A stretch of 64,000 bases of DNA from Alphaproteobacteria bacterium (GTDB lineage Bacteria > Pseudomonadota > Alphaproteobacteria > Caulobacterales > Parvularculaceae), in assembly GCA_016125425.1 (NCBI GenBank), contig WGLT01000009.1:124001-188000 (forward strand). Reading direction: 5' to 3'. This document shows, one piece after another, positions 1 to 9,311 of this stretch (position 1 is its first letter; each line of letters opens with the position of its first letter). Under the pieces are notes generated by a model. It worked only from the letters and a program-made list of their open reading frames with translations, was not told where the DNA came from and did no database searches. Position numbers and translations under genes: made by a program.

Positions 1-1111
1 CCAACCTCCGAAGAATGACGGCGACGGGGGCGGGCGCGGCGAGCCGCCCGATCTCGAGGAGCTTCTCCAGGCCTCGCGCCAACGGCTGAAACGCGCCTTC
101 CCGCGCGGACGCAGCGGCGGCGGAGGCGGAGGGCGCGGCTTCAATCTCGGCCCGCGCGCTATTCCGGCGGCGATTGTCGGTCTTGTCGCATTCTGGCTGT
201 TGAGCGGGGTTTATCAGGTCGGGCCGCAGGAAGAGGGCGTACAGACGACGTTTGGAAAATATACGGGCGTTTCCGGGCCGGGCCTTCACTGGCGCGCGCC
301 GGTGATTCAGCGCGTTTACAAAGTGCCGGTCGACAAACAGCAGCACGCGACGCTGGGCGGCAGCGCGTCAGGGCGCGGCGGCGAGAATCTGATGCTGACC
401 AGCGACCGCAATATTGTGGACGTCAACTTCACCGTGGACTGGAAAATCGACCGATCGCCGCCAAAGCAGGGCGAGATGCCCAACGCCGCCAAGTTCATTT
501 TCAATATCGAAAATCCGGCGGCGATGGTGACGGCGGTCTCGGAAGCGGCGATGCGCGAAACCATCGGCGCCAAACCGCTCGAGCCGATCATCACCAGCGG
601 ACAGGCCGATATCGTCGAGCAGACGCGGCAGCGCATTCAGGAAGTTCTCGATCAGTATAACAGCGGCATCGAGGTTCTTCGCGTGAACATGGACAAGCCC
701 GACGTGCCCGGCGCCGTCCGCGACGCTTTCGCGGACGTGATCAAGGCGCGGAACGAAAAAACGCAGACGATCAACGAAGCGCAGCGCGATGCGAACCAGA
801 TCATCCCCGTCGCCGAAGGCGACGCGCAGAAGATCGTGCAGGACGCGCAAGCTTACGCCGCTCAGATCGAAGCCGAAGCCGTCGGCGAAGCCGATCGCTT
901 CAATAAGGTTTATGACGAATATCGCCGCGCCAAGGATGTCACCAAGCGGCGGATGTATCTCGAGACGATGGAGAAAGTGCTGGGCGACACCAATAAGGTG
1001 GTAGTCGACGACGGAGCGGCGAGCGGGGTCGTCCCTTATCTGCCTCTCGAAAAGCTGCAACCTGGCGGATCGCAGCCGAAAGCGAAAACGGAGGCCAATC
1101 CCAATGGCTAG
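1..1111 (+). CDS. hflK: HflK, SPFH-family regulator of FtsH (5' end off window)
   Basis: HflK forms a complex with HflC in the inner membrane and restrains the FtsH protease. The frame is open from base 2, so the true start lies upstream. A glycine/arginine-rich N-terminal tail comes first, then one membrane segment (about bases 160-205, IPAAIVGLVAFWLL), then the SPFH/band-7 domain (VGPQEEGVQTTFGKY, GLHWRAP) and an alanine/glutamate-rich coiled coil (EAQRDANQIIPVAEGDAQ). An internal TTG at 200 would cut into the membrane segment, so it is not the start. The end overlaps hflC by 8 bases, which indicates translational coupling. The family call is certain. Confidence 0.95.
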   Translation, partial: QPPKNDGDGGGRGEPPDLEELLQASRQRLKRAFPRGRSGGGGGGRGFNLGPRAIPAAIVGLVAFWLLSGVYQVGPQEEGVQTTFGKYTGVSGPGLHWRAPVIQRVYKVPVDKQQHATLGGSASGRGGENLMLTSDRNIVDVNFTVDWKIDRSPPKQGEMPNAAKFIFNIENPAAMVTAVSEAAMRETIGAKPLEPIITSGQADIVEQTRQRIQEVLDQYNSGIEVLRVNMDKPDVPGAVRDAFADVIKARNEKTQTINEAQRDANQIIPVAEGDAQKIVQDAQAYAAQIEAEAVGEADRFNKVYDEYRRAKDVTKRRMYLETMEKVLGDTNKVVVDDGAASGVVPYLPLEKLQPGGSQPKAKTEANPNG

Positions 1112-2141
1112 GAACGGACTCTTCATATTCATCGCTGTCGGCGCCGTCGCCTTATTCGTCGCAATCACTTCGTGTCTCTACACGGTGCGCGAGACGGAGA
1201 ACGCCATCGTCATCGTGCTGGGCGATCCTCAAGGCGTTGTGACCGAAGCGGGCCTGCACGCCAAACTTCCCTGGGCTTCGGTCATCAAGATCGACAAGCG
1301 CAATCTCGGCTACAATCTCGATCGTCCGATGGAGATCACCGACGTCAACCAGGAGCGTCTGACCGTCGACGCCTTCGCGCGCTATCACATCGTCGAGCCG
1401 CTGAAATACTATCAGAGTTTCTCGGCGGCGGGCCGGCGCGACACTCAGGGCCTTCTTGACGCCGGTCAGGACGCCATTCGCAGGATCATGCAGAACGCGC
1501 TTCGCCAGACTCTGGGCGAGGTCACAATCAATGACATCGTAACGACGCAGCGCGCCGAATTGATGCACCGCATCGCGACCCGCATGGAGCAGGAGACGCG
1601 AAAATTCGGCGTCGAAATCATCGACGTGAAGATCAACCGCGCCGACTATCCGGAAGATATTCAGCAGACGGTCTATAATCAGATGATTTCGGCCCGGCAG
1701 GAAGAAGCTCAACTGATCCGCGCAGAAGGCCGGCGCGAAGCCACGCGCATCCGCGCCGAAGCGCAGAGACGGCGGACGGAGATACTCGCGACGGCGAATC
1801 GTCAGGCGCTCGAAATTCGCGGCGAGGCGGAAGCGACGCGCAACTGCATTTTCGCGGGCGCTTACGACGGTCTTCCGACCAGGATTTCATCAGTAACGGA
1901 AAATCCGAAAGCGCCGGATCAGATCGGCGTCGACAAGACGGCCGGCGACAGCGCGCGCGTGAAATGCGTGATTACGGATCCGAATGCGGCGCGCGACCCC
2001 GGTCGCGCGGAGTTTTTCGCCTTCTATCGTTCGCTGCAGTCATATGAGAACGCGCTGAAGAGAGATAATACTACCATCCTGCTCTCGCCTAAGAGTGAAT
2101 TCTTCCAGTATTTCAATAACATGGAAGGTAAGAGCAAATAG
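1104..2141 (+). CDS. hflC: HflC, SPFH-family partner of HflK, with an inserted segment
   Basis: HflC is the partner of HflK in the inner-membrane complex that modulates FtsH. The 345-residue protein has an N-terminal anchor (residues 4-24), the band-7 domain (TENAIVIVLGDPQGVV, GLHAKLPW) and the coiled coil with IRAEGRREATRIRAEA. The usual C-terminal motif EFFAFYRSLQSYENAL is present at 303-318. Between the coiled coil and that motif (about residues 247-300) there is extra sequence with two cysteines where HflC proteins normally have roughly ten residues. This makes the protein about 45 residues longer than usual. The frame is intact on both sides. The degP gene follows in the same direction, as is common in alphaproteobacteria. 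Confidence 0.93.
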   Translation: MARNGLFIFIAVGAVALFVAITSCLYTVRETENAIVIVLGDPQGVVTEAGLHAKLPWASVIKIDKRNLGYNLDRPMEITDVNQERLTVDAFARYHIVEPLKYYQSFSAAGRRDTQGLLDAGQDAIRRIMQNALRQTLGEVTINDIVTTQRAELMHRIATRMEQETRKFGVEIIDVKINRADYPEDIQQTVYNQMISARQEEAQLIRAEGRREATRIRAEAQRRRTEILATANRQALEIRGEAEATRNCIFAGAYDGLPTRISSVTENPKAPDQIGVDKTAGDSARVKCVITDPNAARDPGRAEFFAFYRSLQSYENALKRDNTTILLSPKSEFFQYFNNMEGKSK

Positions 2142-2155
2142 GCTCGCGCGCGAGC
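2142..2155. repeat. Perfect GC palindrome after hflC
   Basis: GCTCGCGCGCGAGC begins at the base after the hflC stop codon and is a perfect 14-base palindrome. It could form a short hairpin or cruciform. No T-run follows, so it is not a typical intrinsic terminator. The rest of the hflC-degP gap holds a weak GGTT-GCGCT-AACC hairpin (2189-2201) and no convincing promoter. Confidence 0.4.
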
Positions 2156-2233
2156 GCGTCCCGTCGCAGAACGCTTGCCGTCCGGTCAGGTTGCGCTAAC
2201 CTTATCATTTGAGATCGAGGGGAATATCGAGGC

Positions 2234-3610
2234 GTGAATATGAGGCGTATCGGGGTGCTGGCGGCTATCGCCGCGATCGGGTTGAGCGCCGCGCCGGCGG
2301 CGTTTTCTGCGCCGCGAGGCGCGCCGGAGAGTTTCGCCGATCTCGCCGCGCAGCTGACGCCGGCGGTGGTCAATATATCGTCGACGCAAAAGTCGCCCGT
2401 CAGCGGCGCCTCGGGCGAACTCGCTCCGCTCGACAAGAAACTCGGCGGCCGTGCGGTCTCGCTTGGGTCAGGCTTCATCATTGATCCGTCTGGTCTCATC
2501 GTCACGAACAACCACGTGATCGAAAACGCGGACCAGATCGCCGTCACCTTGAACGACGGTCGCGAGTTCAAGGCGAAAATCAAAGCTGTCGACACGCCGA
2601 CCGACCTTGCGGTGTTGCAGCTTCAGGCGCCAGGCGTGAAATTTCCCTCGGTTTCGTTCGGCGACTCGACGAAAGCGCGGGTCGGCGACTGGGTCGTGGC
2701 GATCGGCAATCCGTTCGGCCTCGGCGGCACCGTCACGGCCGGCATTATCTCGGCGCGCAACCGCGACATCGAAGCCGGTCAATATGATGATTTCATCCAG
2801 ACGGACGCTGCGATCAATCGCGGCAATTCCGGCGGGCCTCTCTTCGACATGGACGGAAAGGTCATCGGCATCAACACCGCGATCTATTCGCAGACGGGCG
2901 GCTCGGTCGGCGTCGGTTTCGCCGTGCCTTCGGAAGTTGCGAGCGTCGTCGTCGACCAACTCATCAAATATGGCGAAACGCGCCGCGGCTGGCTCGGCGT
3001 CTCGATCGATCAGGTCACCCCGGAACGCGCAAACGAGCTCGGCTTCGATCATCCGCGCGGCGCCGTCGTGTCCGTAGTCACGGCGGACAGCCCGGCGGCG
3101 CGCGCGGGCCTCGCCGCCAATGACGTGATCGTCGAATACAACCGGCGCCAGGTCGAAAATGTTCGCGATCTGACGCGCTGGGTCGCCGAAACGCCGGTGG
3201 GCTCGACGGCCCAGCTCGTCGTAATCCGCGACAAGCGCCGGCTGAGTTTCACGGTGAAGCTGGAGCGACGCGAGACCCGCGCGCTTGCGGCGGTCGGAAA
3301 GGGTCCGCTGCCGCCGGGCGCCGCGCAGGGCGCCGGGCTGACCTTGCAGGAGCCGTCGCAAGCGCTCAGCCAGGCTTTCGGCATTTCGCCGGGCGTGCAG
3401 GGAGTTGTGGTCACGGCGGTCGATCCTGAAAGCCCGGCGGCAGTCGTGCTTCAGCCGGGCGATGTGATCCTTGAAATCGGCTGGGAGCGCGTGACGCGCC
3501 CGGACGCGGCGATAGAAAAGCTCGACAAGCTGCGCAATCTGAACAGCGGGCCCGTGCAGATCTACGTCCAGCGCGGCGATCTGTTGTTTTACGAATCGCT
3601 GAGGCCATAG
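2234..3610 (+). CDS. degP: Do-like periplasmic serine protease (DegP/MucD family)
   Basis: This is a periplasmic trypsin-like protease and chaperone that degrades or refolds misfolded envelope proteins. A Sec signal peptide (about 1-26, ending AFSA) precedes the catalytic domain with the full triad: His94 in TNNHVIENA, Asp124 in DTPTDLAVL and Ser199 in RGNSGGP. Two PDZ domains follow (about 250-345 and 355-450), as in DegP/DegQ. Length 458 is typical. GTG at 2234 and ATG at 2240 are both possible starts, and GAGG at 2229-2232 is better spaced for the ATG. The gene sits directly downstream of hflKC, so this is a cluster for membrane and periplasmic protein quality control. Confidence 0.93.
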   Translation: MNMRRIGVLAAIAAIGLSAAPAAFSAPRGAPESFADLAAQLTPAVVNISSTQKSPVSGASGELAPLDKKLGGRAVSLGSGFIIDPSGLIVTNNHVIENADQIAVTLNDGREFKAKIKAVDTPTDLAVLQLQAPGVKFPSVSFGDSTKARVGDWVVAIGNPFGLGGTVTAGIISARNRDIEAGQYDDFIQTDAAINRGNSGGPLFDMDGKVIGINTAIYSQTGGSVGVGFAVPSEVASVVVDQLIKYGETRRGWLGVSIDQVTPERANELGFDHPRGAVVSVVTADSPAARAGLAANDVIVEYNRRQVENVRDLTRWVAETPVGSTAQLVVIRDKRRLSFTVKLERRETRALAAVGKGPLPPGAAQGAGLTLQEPSQALSQAFGISPGVQGVVVTAVDPESPAAVVLQPGDVILEIGWERVTRPDAAIEKLDKLRNLNSGPVQIYVQRGDLLFYESLRP

Positions 3611-3648
3611 GCCGGCCGCCCGTCAGGGCTGATTGGCCGGCTGGTTTT
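3611..3648 (+). terminator. Putative intrinsic terminator after degP
   Basis: GCCGGCC (3611-3617) pairs perfectly with GGCCGGC (3635-3641), and TGGTTTT follows on the + strand. The hairpin starts at the base after the degP stop and lies between convergent degP and serB, where a terminator is expected. The 17-base loop is long, so this is a moderate call. Confidence 0.45.
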
Positions 3649-3680
3649 GCAGGGCGGCCCGATCGGGCGCGGGCGAAGCT

Positions 3681-4586
3681 TCAGTCAATGAATTCCGTGT
3701 GCGGAATTCCCTGCAAATAGAGAAGCGCCGTCAGATCGCCGTGGCGGACGGAAATATCGGCAGCCGCAGCAACGGCGGGCTTTGCGTGAAAGGCGACGCC
3801 GAGCCCAGCGCGTTTCAGCATGGCGAGGTCGTTGGCGCCGTCCCCCACGGCGAGGGTCGCTTCGAGCGGAATCGAGTTCTCTTCACTGAGGCGAATAAGC
3901 GCGGCCTCCTTCGCGCTTCGGCCGCGAATAGGCCTTTCGACATCGCCCGCAAGCTTGCCGTTTTCGACAAGAAGGATATTTGAATCGTGATAATCGAAGC
4001 CGGCGGCGGCGGCGACGCGCGAGGTGAAAAACGTGAATCCGCCGGAGACGAGCGCGGTAAAGGCGCCCTGCCTTTTCATGGTCTGAACCAGCGTCCGCGC
4101 GCCCGGATTCAGGCGAATGCGCGTTCTGAACGCTTCTTCGAGCACGCTTTCAGAAAGGCCTTTCAGCATGGCGAGGCGTTCGAGAAGCGCGCCCTCGAAA
4201 TCAAGCTCGCCGCGCATGGCGCGTTCGGTGATCGCCGAGATTTCAGCGCGCTTTCCGGCAAAATCGGCGATTTCATCGATGCATTCCTGGCCGATAATCG
4301 TCGAATCCATATCGGCGATGAGGAGGCGTTTGCGTCGGGCTCCCGCTGGCTGGACGGCGACGTCGATCGGACGATCCCTCAAAAGCGCTTCGATGTCAGC
4401 GCGAACGCCCGCAAGATCGCCTGTGGTCGCGAACGAAAAGTCTTCCGCGACGCCCTCGGCGAGCGTCGTGCGACGAACCGGCCCGGCGCCTCCGCTTCCG
4501 CCAAGACGGGCCGACACCCGCGTGACAAGCCCGTGATCAAGCGCGGGAGCGGCCGGATTGCAAATAAGCGTGACGACGGTATCCAT
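3681..4586 (-). CDS. serB: Phosphoserine phosphatase SerB
   Basis: SerB is a HAD-superfamily enzyme that hydrolyses O-phosphoserine in the last step of serine synthesis. The catalytic DMDST motif is at residues 92-96 (nucleophile Asp92, general acid Asp94). The serine of VSGGFTFF and the late GDGANDLAML motif (metal-binding aspartates) are also present. The roughly 80-residue N-terminal extension is ACT-like, as in the longer proteobacterial SerB proteins, and the length of 301 fits. It is divergent from miaA with only 8 bases between the start codons, so the two promoters must overlap the coding regions or each other. Confidence 0.94.
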   Translation of the reverse strand: MDTVVTLICNPAAPALDHGLVTRVSARLGGSGGAGPVRRTTLAEGVAEDFSFATTGDLAGVRADIEALLRDRPIDVAVQPAGARRKRLLIADMDSTIIGQECIDEIADFAGKRAEISAITERAMRGELDFEGALLERLAMLKGLSESVLEEAFRTRIRLNPGARTLVQTMKRQGAFTALVSGGFTFFTSRVAAAAGFDYHDSNILLVENGKLAGDVERPIRGRSAKEAALIRLSEENSIPLEATLAVGDGANDLAMLKRAGLGVAFHAKPAVAAAADISVRHGDLTALLYLQGIPHTEFID

Positions 4587-4594
4587 ATTTTCCG

Positions 4595-5515
4595 ATGACG
4601 GACGGTGTTGAAAGGGTCGTGTTTATCGCAGGGCCGACGGCGAGCGGCAAGTCGGCCGCCGCGCTTGCGCTCGCCGAGGCGCTCGGCGGCGAGATCGTCA
4701 ACGCCGATGCGATCCAGGTCTATCGTGATCTCGAAATTCTGTCCGCGCGCCCCAAACCGGCCGAGCTCGAGCGGGCGCCGCATCATCTTTTCGGCGTTAT
4801 GGGAGGCGAAGAACGGTGCTCGGCGGGCCGGTGGGCGCGCGCGGCCGCCGAAATCATCGCCGAAATCGCAGTGCGCGGCCGGCTCGCCATCGTCGTCGGC
4901 GGGTCGGGGCTTTATTTCCGCGCGCTTGAGGAGGGGCTCTCGCCTGCGCCGGAGGTTCCCGCGGCGACCCGCGAGGCGGCGCGCCGGCGGCTAGAGGCGA
5001 TCGGGCGGGAGGCTTTCCGTGCTGAGGTAATCGCGCGCGATCCGGCGATGGCGAAACTGCCGGCTTCCGACACCCAGCGGCTTCTGCGCGCTTGGGAAGT
5101 GGCGGAGGCTTCGGGCGAGCCCCTGTCCGCCATTCAGGCGCGCGCGCGGCGGCCAATGATCGCGCCGCCCGTCGCCCGGATCGTCATCGAGCCTTCGCGC
5201 GAAGGGCTCTACGCCGCTTGCGACGCACGCTTTGAGCGTATGATGGAAGAGGGCGCGCTCGATGAGGCGCGCCGGCTGTTCGAGCGTCGGCTCGATCCTG
5301 CGTTGCCGGCGATGAAAGCGCTCGGCGCCGCCGAATTGATGGCGCATCTGCGAAATGAAATCCCGCTCGAAACAGCGGTTGCGCGCGCCAAACAAAACAC
5401 CCGGCGCTTCGCCAAGCGGCAGATGACCTGGTTCCGTCATCAGGCGGCTTCCTGGCCCCGCGCGGACGAGGCGAGCGCGGCCTGTCGATCGCTTCGGGCC
5501 GTCATAAAAGATTAG
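4595..5515 (+). CDS. miaA: tRNA dimethylallyltransferase MiaA
   Basis: MiaA transfers a dimethylallyl group to N6 of A37 in tRNAs that read UNN codons. The P-loop GPTASGKS is at residues 13-20, followed by the family motifs NADAIQVYRDLEILSARP and HHLFG. The central region has VGGSGLYFRALEEGL, and the C-terminal part has the ALGAAELMAHL and QMTWFRHQ segments. The 306 residues match the family. The start ATG lies 8 bases from the divergent serB start. The order serB-miaA after hflKC-degP is common in this order of bacteria. Confidence 0.95.
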   Translation: MTDGVERVVFIAGPTASGKSAAALALAEALGGEIVNADAIQVYRDLEILSARPKPAELERAPHHLFGVMGGEERCSAGRWARAAAEIIAEIAVRGRLAIVVGGSGLYFRALEEGLSPAPEVPAATREAARRRLEAIGREAFRAEVIARDPAMAKLPASDTQRLLRAWEVAEASGEPLSAIQARARRPMIAPPVARIVIEPSREGLYAACDARFERMMEEGALDEARRLFERRLDPALPAMKALGAAELMAHLRNEIPLETAVARAKQNTRRFAKRQMTWFRHQAASWPRADEASAACRSLRAVIKD

Positions 5516-5695
5516 CCGCGGCCGACTCGCCGCTCCATTGCATCGGCCCTGCCGCCTTGTTATCAAATCGCACTGGACCGGGCGGGGCGTGATTTCGGTC
5601 CAAGCATGAAGGGTGGAGGCGCCGGCGCTTGCGCGCCGGGATGGCGTGGCTGCGCCGCGAATTTGCGCGCCGCGCGACGGGTCAGGACCGCACGA

Positions 5696-6469
5696 ATGTT
5701 CGAGTTTCTGCGCCGGCTTGGGCGCTTTTTGACCAGCATGGACGCGAAGGCGATCACCTCGCTCAGCGTCTCGGCGCTGCTCCTCGTTTTCGTCATCCTC
5801 ATGTTCGCCTATGGCCAGCGCTGGCTGCACCTCAATGACGAAAGCACTTTGATGACGCTGATGGCGAAGGCCGCGGCCTCGCCATGGGCGATTGTCGGGG
5901 TCGTTTCCGTGTATGTTTTGCTGGCGCTCACCGGATTTCCGCAAATCCTCCTTTTCACCGCGACGATTCTCGCCTTCGGTCCCAAGGCGGGCGCGCTCTA
6001 CGCCTGGTTCGGCACCATGGTCAGCGCGACTTTCACCTTCGGCCTCGGCCATGCGCTGGGCGGGCGCTGGGTCAAACGGTTCGGCGGCGATCGGGTGCAA
6101 GCGACGATCGACTTTCTTGGCCGCCACGCCATCCTCGCGAGCGGCCTTGTCCGGGTCGTGCCCTCCGCCCCCTTCATCGTCGTAAACGCCGCGGCGGGCG
6201 CGGCCCATATGCCTCTGTGGAAGTTCTGGACCGGCACCGGCATCGGCATTGTGCCGAAAATCGCCCTGGTCGCCCTCATAGGGGCGTTTTCGCCCGATCA
6301 GGACGCCCTCAAGCGGGGAGTCGAGGGGGTTGTCGATTTCTTCACCAGCCGCGATCCGAAGGATCTGGCGATCATGGCGCTTCTGATCCCCGGCTGGCTG
6401 GCCTTCCTTCTGGCGACCCGCTGGCTCTATTTGAGAATGCGCCGGAAAGACCAAAATTCTCGAGGATGA
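5696..6469 (+). CDS. VTT/DedA-like membrane protein (TVP38/TMEM64 family)
   Basis: This is an integral membrane protein with a VTT (SNARE-associated) domain, a family linked to lipid scrambling or small-solute transport. The exact role here is unknown. Membrane segments are visible at about residues 20-40, 60-100 (AIVGVVSVYVLLALTGFPQILL), 105-125, 165-205 and 235-252. The GFPQILLFTATILAFGPKAGALYAWFG and RVVPSAPFIVVN regions correspond to the conserved family motifs. An upstream in-frame ATG at 5606 would add 30 Arg/Gly-rich residues. ATG 5696 is preferred because it sits behind an AGGA and matches the usual N-terminus. The gene is between miaA and mreB with no obvious operon partner. Confidence 0.8.
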   Translation: MFEFLRRLGRFLTSMDAKAITSLSVSALLLVFVILMFAYGQRWLHLNDESTLMTLMAKAAASPWAIVGVVSVYVLLALTGFPQILLFTATILAFGPKAGALYAWFGTMVSATFTFGLGHALGGRWVKRFGGDRVQATIDFLGRHAILASGLVRVVPSAPFIVVNAAAGAAHMPLWKFWTGTGIGIVPKIALVALIGAFSPDQDALKRGVEGVVDFFTSRDPKDLAIMALLIPGWLAFLLATRWLYLRMRRKDQNSRG

Positions 6470-6539
6470 CCATTCCGATTTCAGAGAATCCGCGTAAGCG
6501 TGAAAACTGCTGACGGTTCCTGACTTTCAGCCGGATTTG

Positions 6540-6575
6540 TTGACGATTTCGGAACCCATTAAGGATAAATCAAAC
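6540..6575 (+). promoter_or_regulatory. Candidate sigma-70-type promoter for the mreB operon
   Basis: TTGACG (6540-6545) and GATAAA (6564-6569) are separated by 18 bases, and the putative start site near 6576 is about 32 bases ahead of the mreB ATG. The spacing and hexamers resemble the housekeeping promoter of alphaproteobacteria. The 138-base gap before mreB is the natural place for a promoter of the five-gene elongasome operon. Seen by eye only. Confidence 0.45.
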
Positions 6576-6598
6576 GTCGGTCCAAACTCCGGCGATAG

Positions 6599-7648
<1,050 letters not shown>

Positions 7649-7670
7649 GGTGTAGGCGGCCACTTGGCGC

Positions 7671-8792
7671 ATGGATGTATTGGGGCAGGACCGGCGTGAG
7701 GGATTGGGGCGAAAGGCGGAATCGCGAGTCGGCCTTTTACTCCTGATCCTCGTTTCAGGCATTCTGCTCCTGTCGAGTCTTTATTCCGCCGAAGCTTCGG
7801 TATTTCGCAAAGCGCGCGAGACTGTGATCGACGCGGCGGCGCCTGCGTTGAAGGTGCTTTCGGGTCCCATCGCCTATGTTCAGCATGTCGTCGGCGACGT
7901 GCAGGATTATTTCCATGTCCTGAAGCAGAACCAGGCGCTGCGCGAAGAAAATGCGGAGCTCCGCCAGTGGATGAACGAAGCGCTCGCGCTTCGAAAGACC
8001 GTGGAGAGCTACGAACAGCTCCAGCACTATTATGCGCCGCCGGAGGGCAAGCCGATCGACGCCTTCGTCATCGGCGAATCGAATGACTCCTTCACCCATT
8101 CAATGCTCGTCAATGTCGGGGCGAAAGGCGGAGTCGAGCGAGGTCAGGCGGTGGTCGACGGCGGCGGACTTGTCGGCCGCATCGTCGACGTCGGCAAGAA
8201 CGCCTCGCGGATCCTGCTGCTGACCGACGTTCAGAGCCGCGTGCCTGTCTACATAGAAGACGCCGGCGTCGAGGGCATATTGGTCGGCAGGACTGGATCC
8301 AGACCGGCTGTCAGCTTTGTCGAAAGCTCGGACCCGGTGAATTTTGAGCCGGGTCAGCGCGTCTTGACTTCGGGCGCCGGCGGCGTTCTCCCGCGAGGCC
8401 TTCCGGTCGGCGTCGTCACGGCCGCGCGCGACGGCGAAGCGATCGTCCGTCTGTACGCGAACTATGCAAAGACGCGGATGGTGCGCGTCATCAACTACCA
8501 ATTTCCGGCAGTCGAGCCCGTCGATGCGGGTTCGCCGGAAGGCGACCGTTCGGAAGAACAGACGCCGGACGCCGGCCCGCAGACGGCGGCTGACGCCTCG
8601 CCGCGTCCTGCGCGCGCGAACGCGCCGACGCCCGCAGCGACGACCCCTGAGGCCGATCCTTTCGCAGACACCGACGAGGGCGCGCCGCCCGACGACGCCG
8701 CGCCTTCTTCTGTTGCGCCTCCGCAAACGGCGGCTCAACCGAGCGGAGCGGCGCCGCAGGACGGTCCGCGATTAGCGCCGCAAGGCGGGTGA
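7671..8792 (+). CDS. mreC: Rod-shape-determining protein MreC
   Basis: MreC is a bitopic membrane protein that links MreB to the periplasmic wall synthases and activates PBP2. A short cytoplasmic tail is followed by a membrane anchor (about 24-45, VGLLLLILVSGILLLSSLYS), a coiled coil (about 75-110, LKQNQALREENAELRQWM) and the MreC beta-barrel domain (about 120-280). The C-terminal 85 residues are a disordered Pro/Ala/Asp-rich tail, longer than in E. coli MreC but common in this group. The stop codon overlaps the start region of mreD. Confidence 0.93.
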   Translation: MDVLGQDRREGLGRKAESRVGLLLLILVSGILLLSSLYSAEASVFRKARETVIDAAAPALKVLSGPIAYVQHVVGDVQDYFHVLKQNQALREENAELRQWMNEALALRKTVESYEQLQHYYAPPEGKPIDAFVIGESNDSFTHSMLVNVGAKGGVERGQAVVDGGGLVGRIVDVGKNASRILLLTDVQSRVPVYIEDAGVEGILVGRTGSRPAVSFVESSDPVNFEPGQRVLTSGAGGVLPRGLPVGVVTAARDGEAIVRLYANYAKTRMVRVINYQFPAVEPVDAGSPEGDRSEEQTPDAGPQTAADASPRPARANAPTPAATTPEADPFADTDEGAPPDDAAPSSVAPPQTAAQPSGAAPQDGPRLAPQGG

Positions 8793-9307
8793 TGATGAGT
8801 CGGCGCGCGGAAGGCTTATCGCGACTGGCCAAGGCGGCGACGCCGACCGTGCTTGGACTGGTCGGCGTTCTCCTGCTTGCGCTGCCCTTGCGGCTTGCGC
8901 AGGGCGTCGTGCCGACGCCGGTGCTCCCACTCGTCGTCGTCTTCTTCTGGTCCATTTACGGTCCGAGTTACTTGCCGGCCGGCAGCATTTTCGTCATCGG
9001 TCTCCTGCAGGATTTCCTGACCGGCGGCCCGCTCGGCCTGTGGCCCGCCGTTTACCTTATCGTGCAGTATATCGCGCTGTCGCAGCGGTCATATTTCGCC
9101 GGACGCGAGCAGGGCGTCGTCTGGCTCGGCTTCGCATTTGCCGCGGCGGTCGCGGCAATTATATTGTGGCTCGTGATGAGTCTTATGTCCGGCGCGCTCC
9201 TGCCTGTCGGCGGCCTGTTCGCGCAAATGGTCGCGACAGTCGCTTTGTACCCGGTATTCGCCGCGGGCTTTTCCCACCTCCATAGCCGCGTGATTGTGGA
9301 GGTGTGA
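8792..9307 (+). CDS. mreD: Rod-shape-determining protein MreD
   Basis: This is a small integral membrane protein of the elongasome. It is recognised by position between mreC and mrdA, by its length (about 171 residues) and by five to six hydrophobic segments (TVLGLVGVLLLALPLRL, LVVVFFWSIYGP, IFVIGLLQDFLTGGPLG). The aspartate-glycine turn LQDFLTGGPLGLWP resembles the conserved QDLLTG-type motif of MreD. GTG 8789, ATG 8792 and ATG 8795 are all in frame. ATG 8792 overlaps the mreC TGA, the usual coupled arrangement. Confidence 0.85.
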   Translation: MMSRRAEGLSRLAKAATPTVLGLVGVLLLALPLRLAQGVVPTPVLPLVVVFFWSIYGPSYLPAGSIFVIGLLQDFLTGGPLGLWPAVYLIVQYIALSQRSYFAGREQGVVWLGFAFAAAVAAIILWLVMSLMSGALLPVGGLFAQMVATVALYPVFAAGFSHLHSRVIVEV

Positions 9308-9311
9308 TGCG

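Noticed and set aside
2174-2206. CTTG...CCTTAT as a heat-shock (RpoH) promoter for degP
   Set aside because: The spacing of about 22 bases between the elements is too long for the alphaproteobacterial RpoH consensus.
4991-6454. Open frame of 487 codons on the - strand
   Set aside because: Antisense to miaA and the VTT protein, both of which have clear family motifs.
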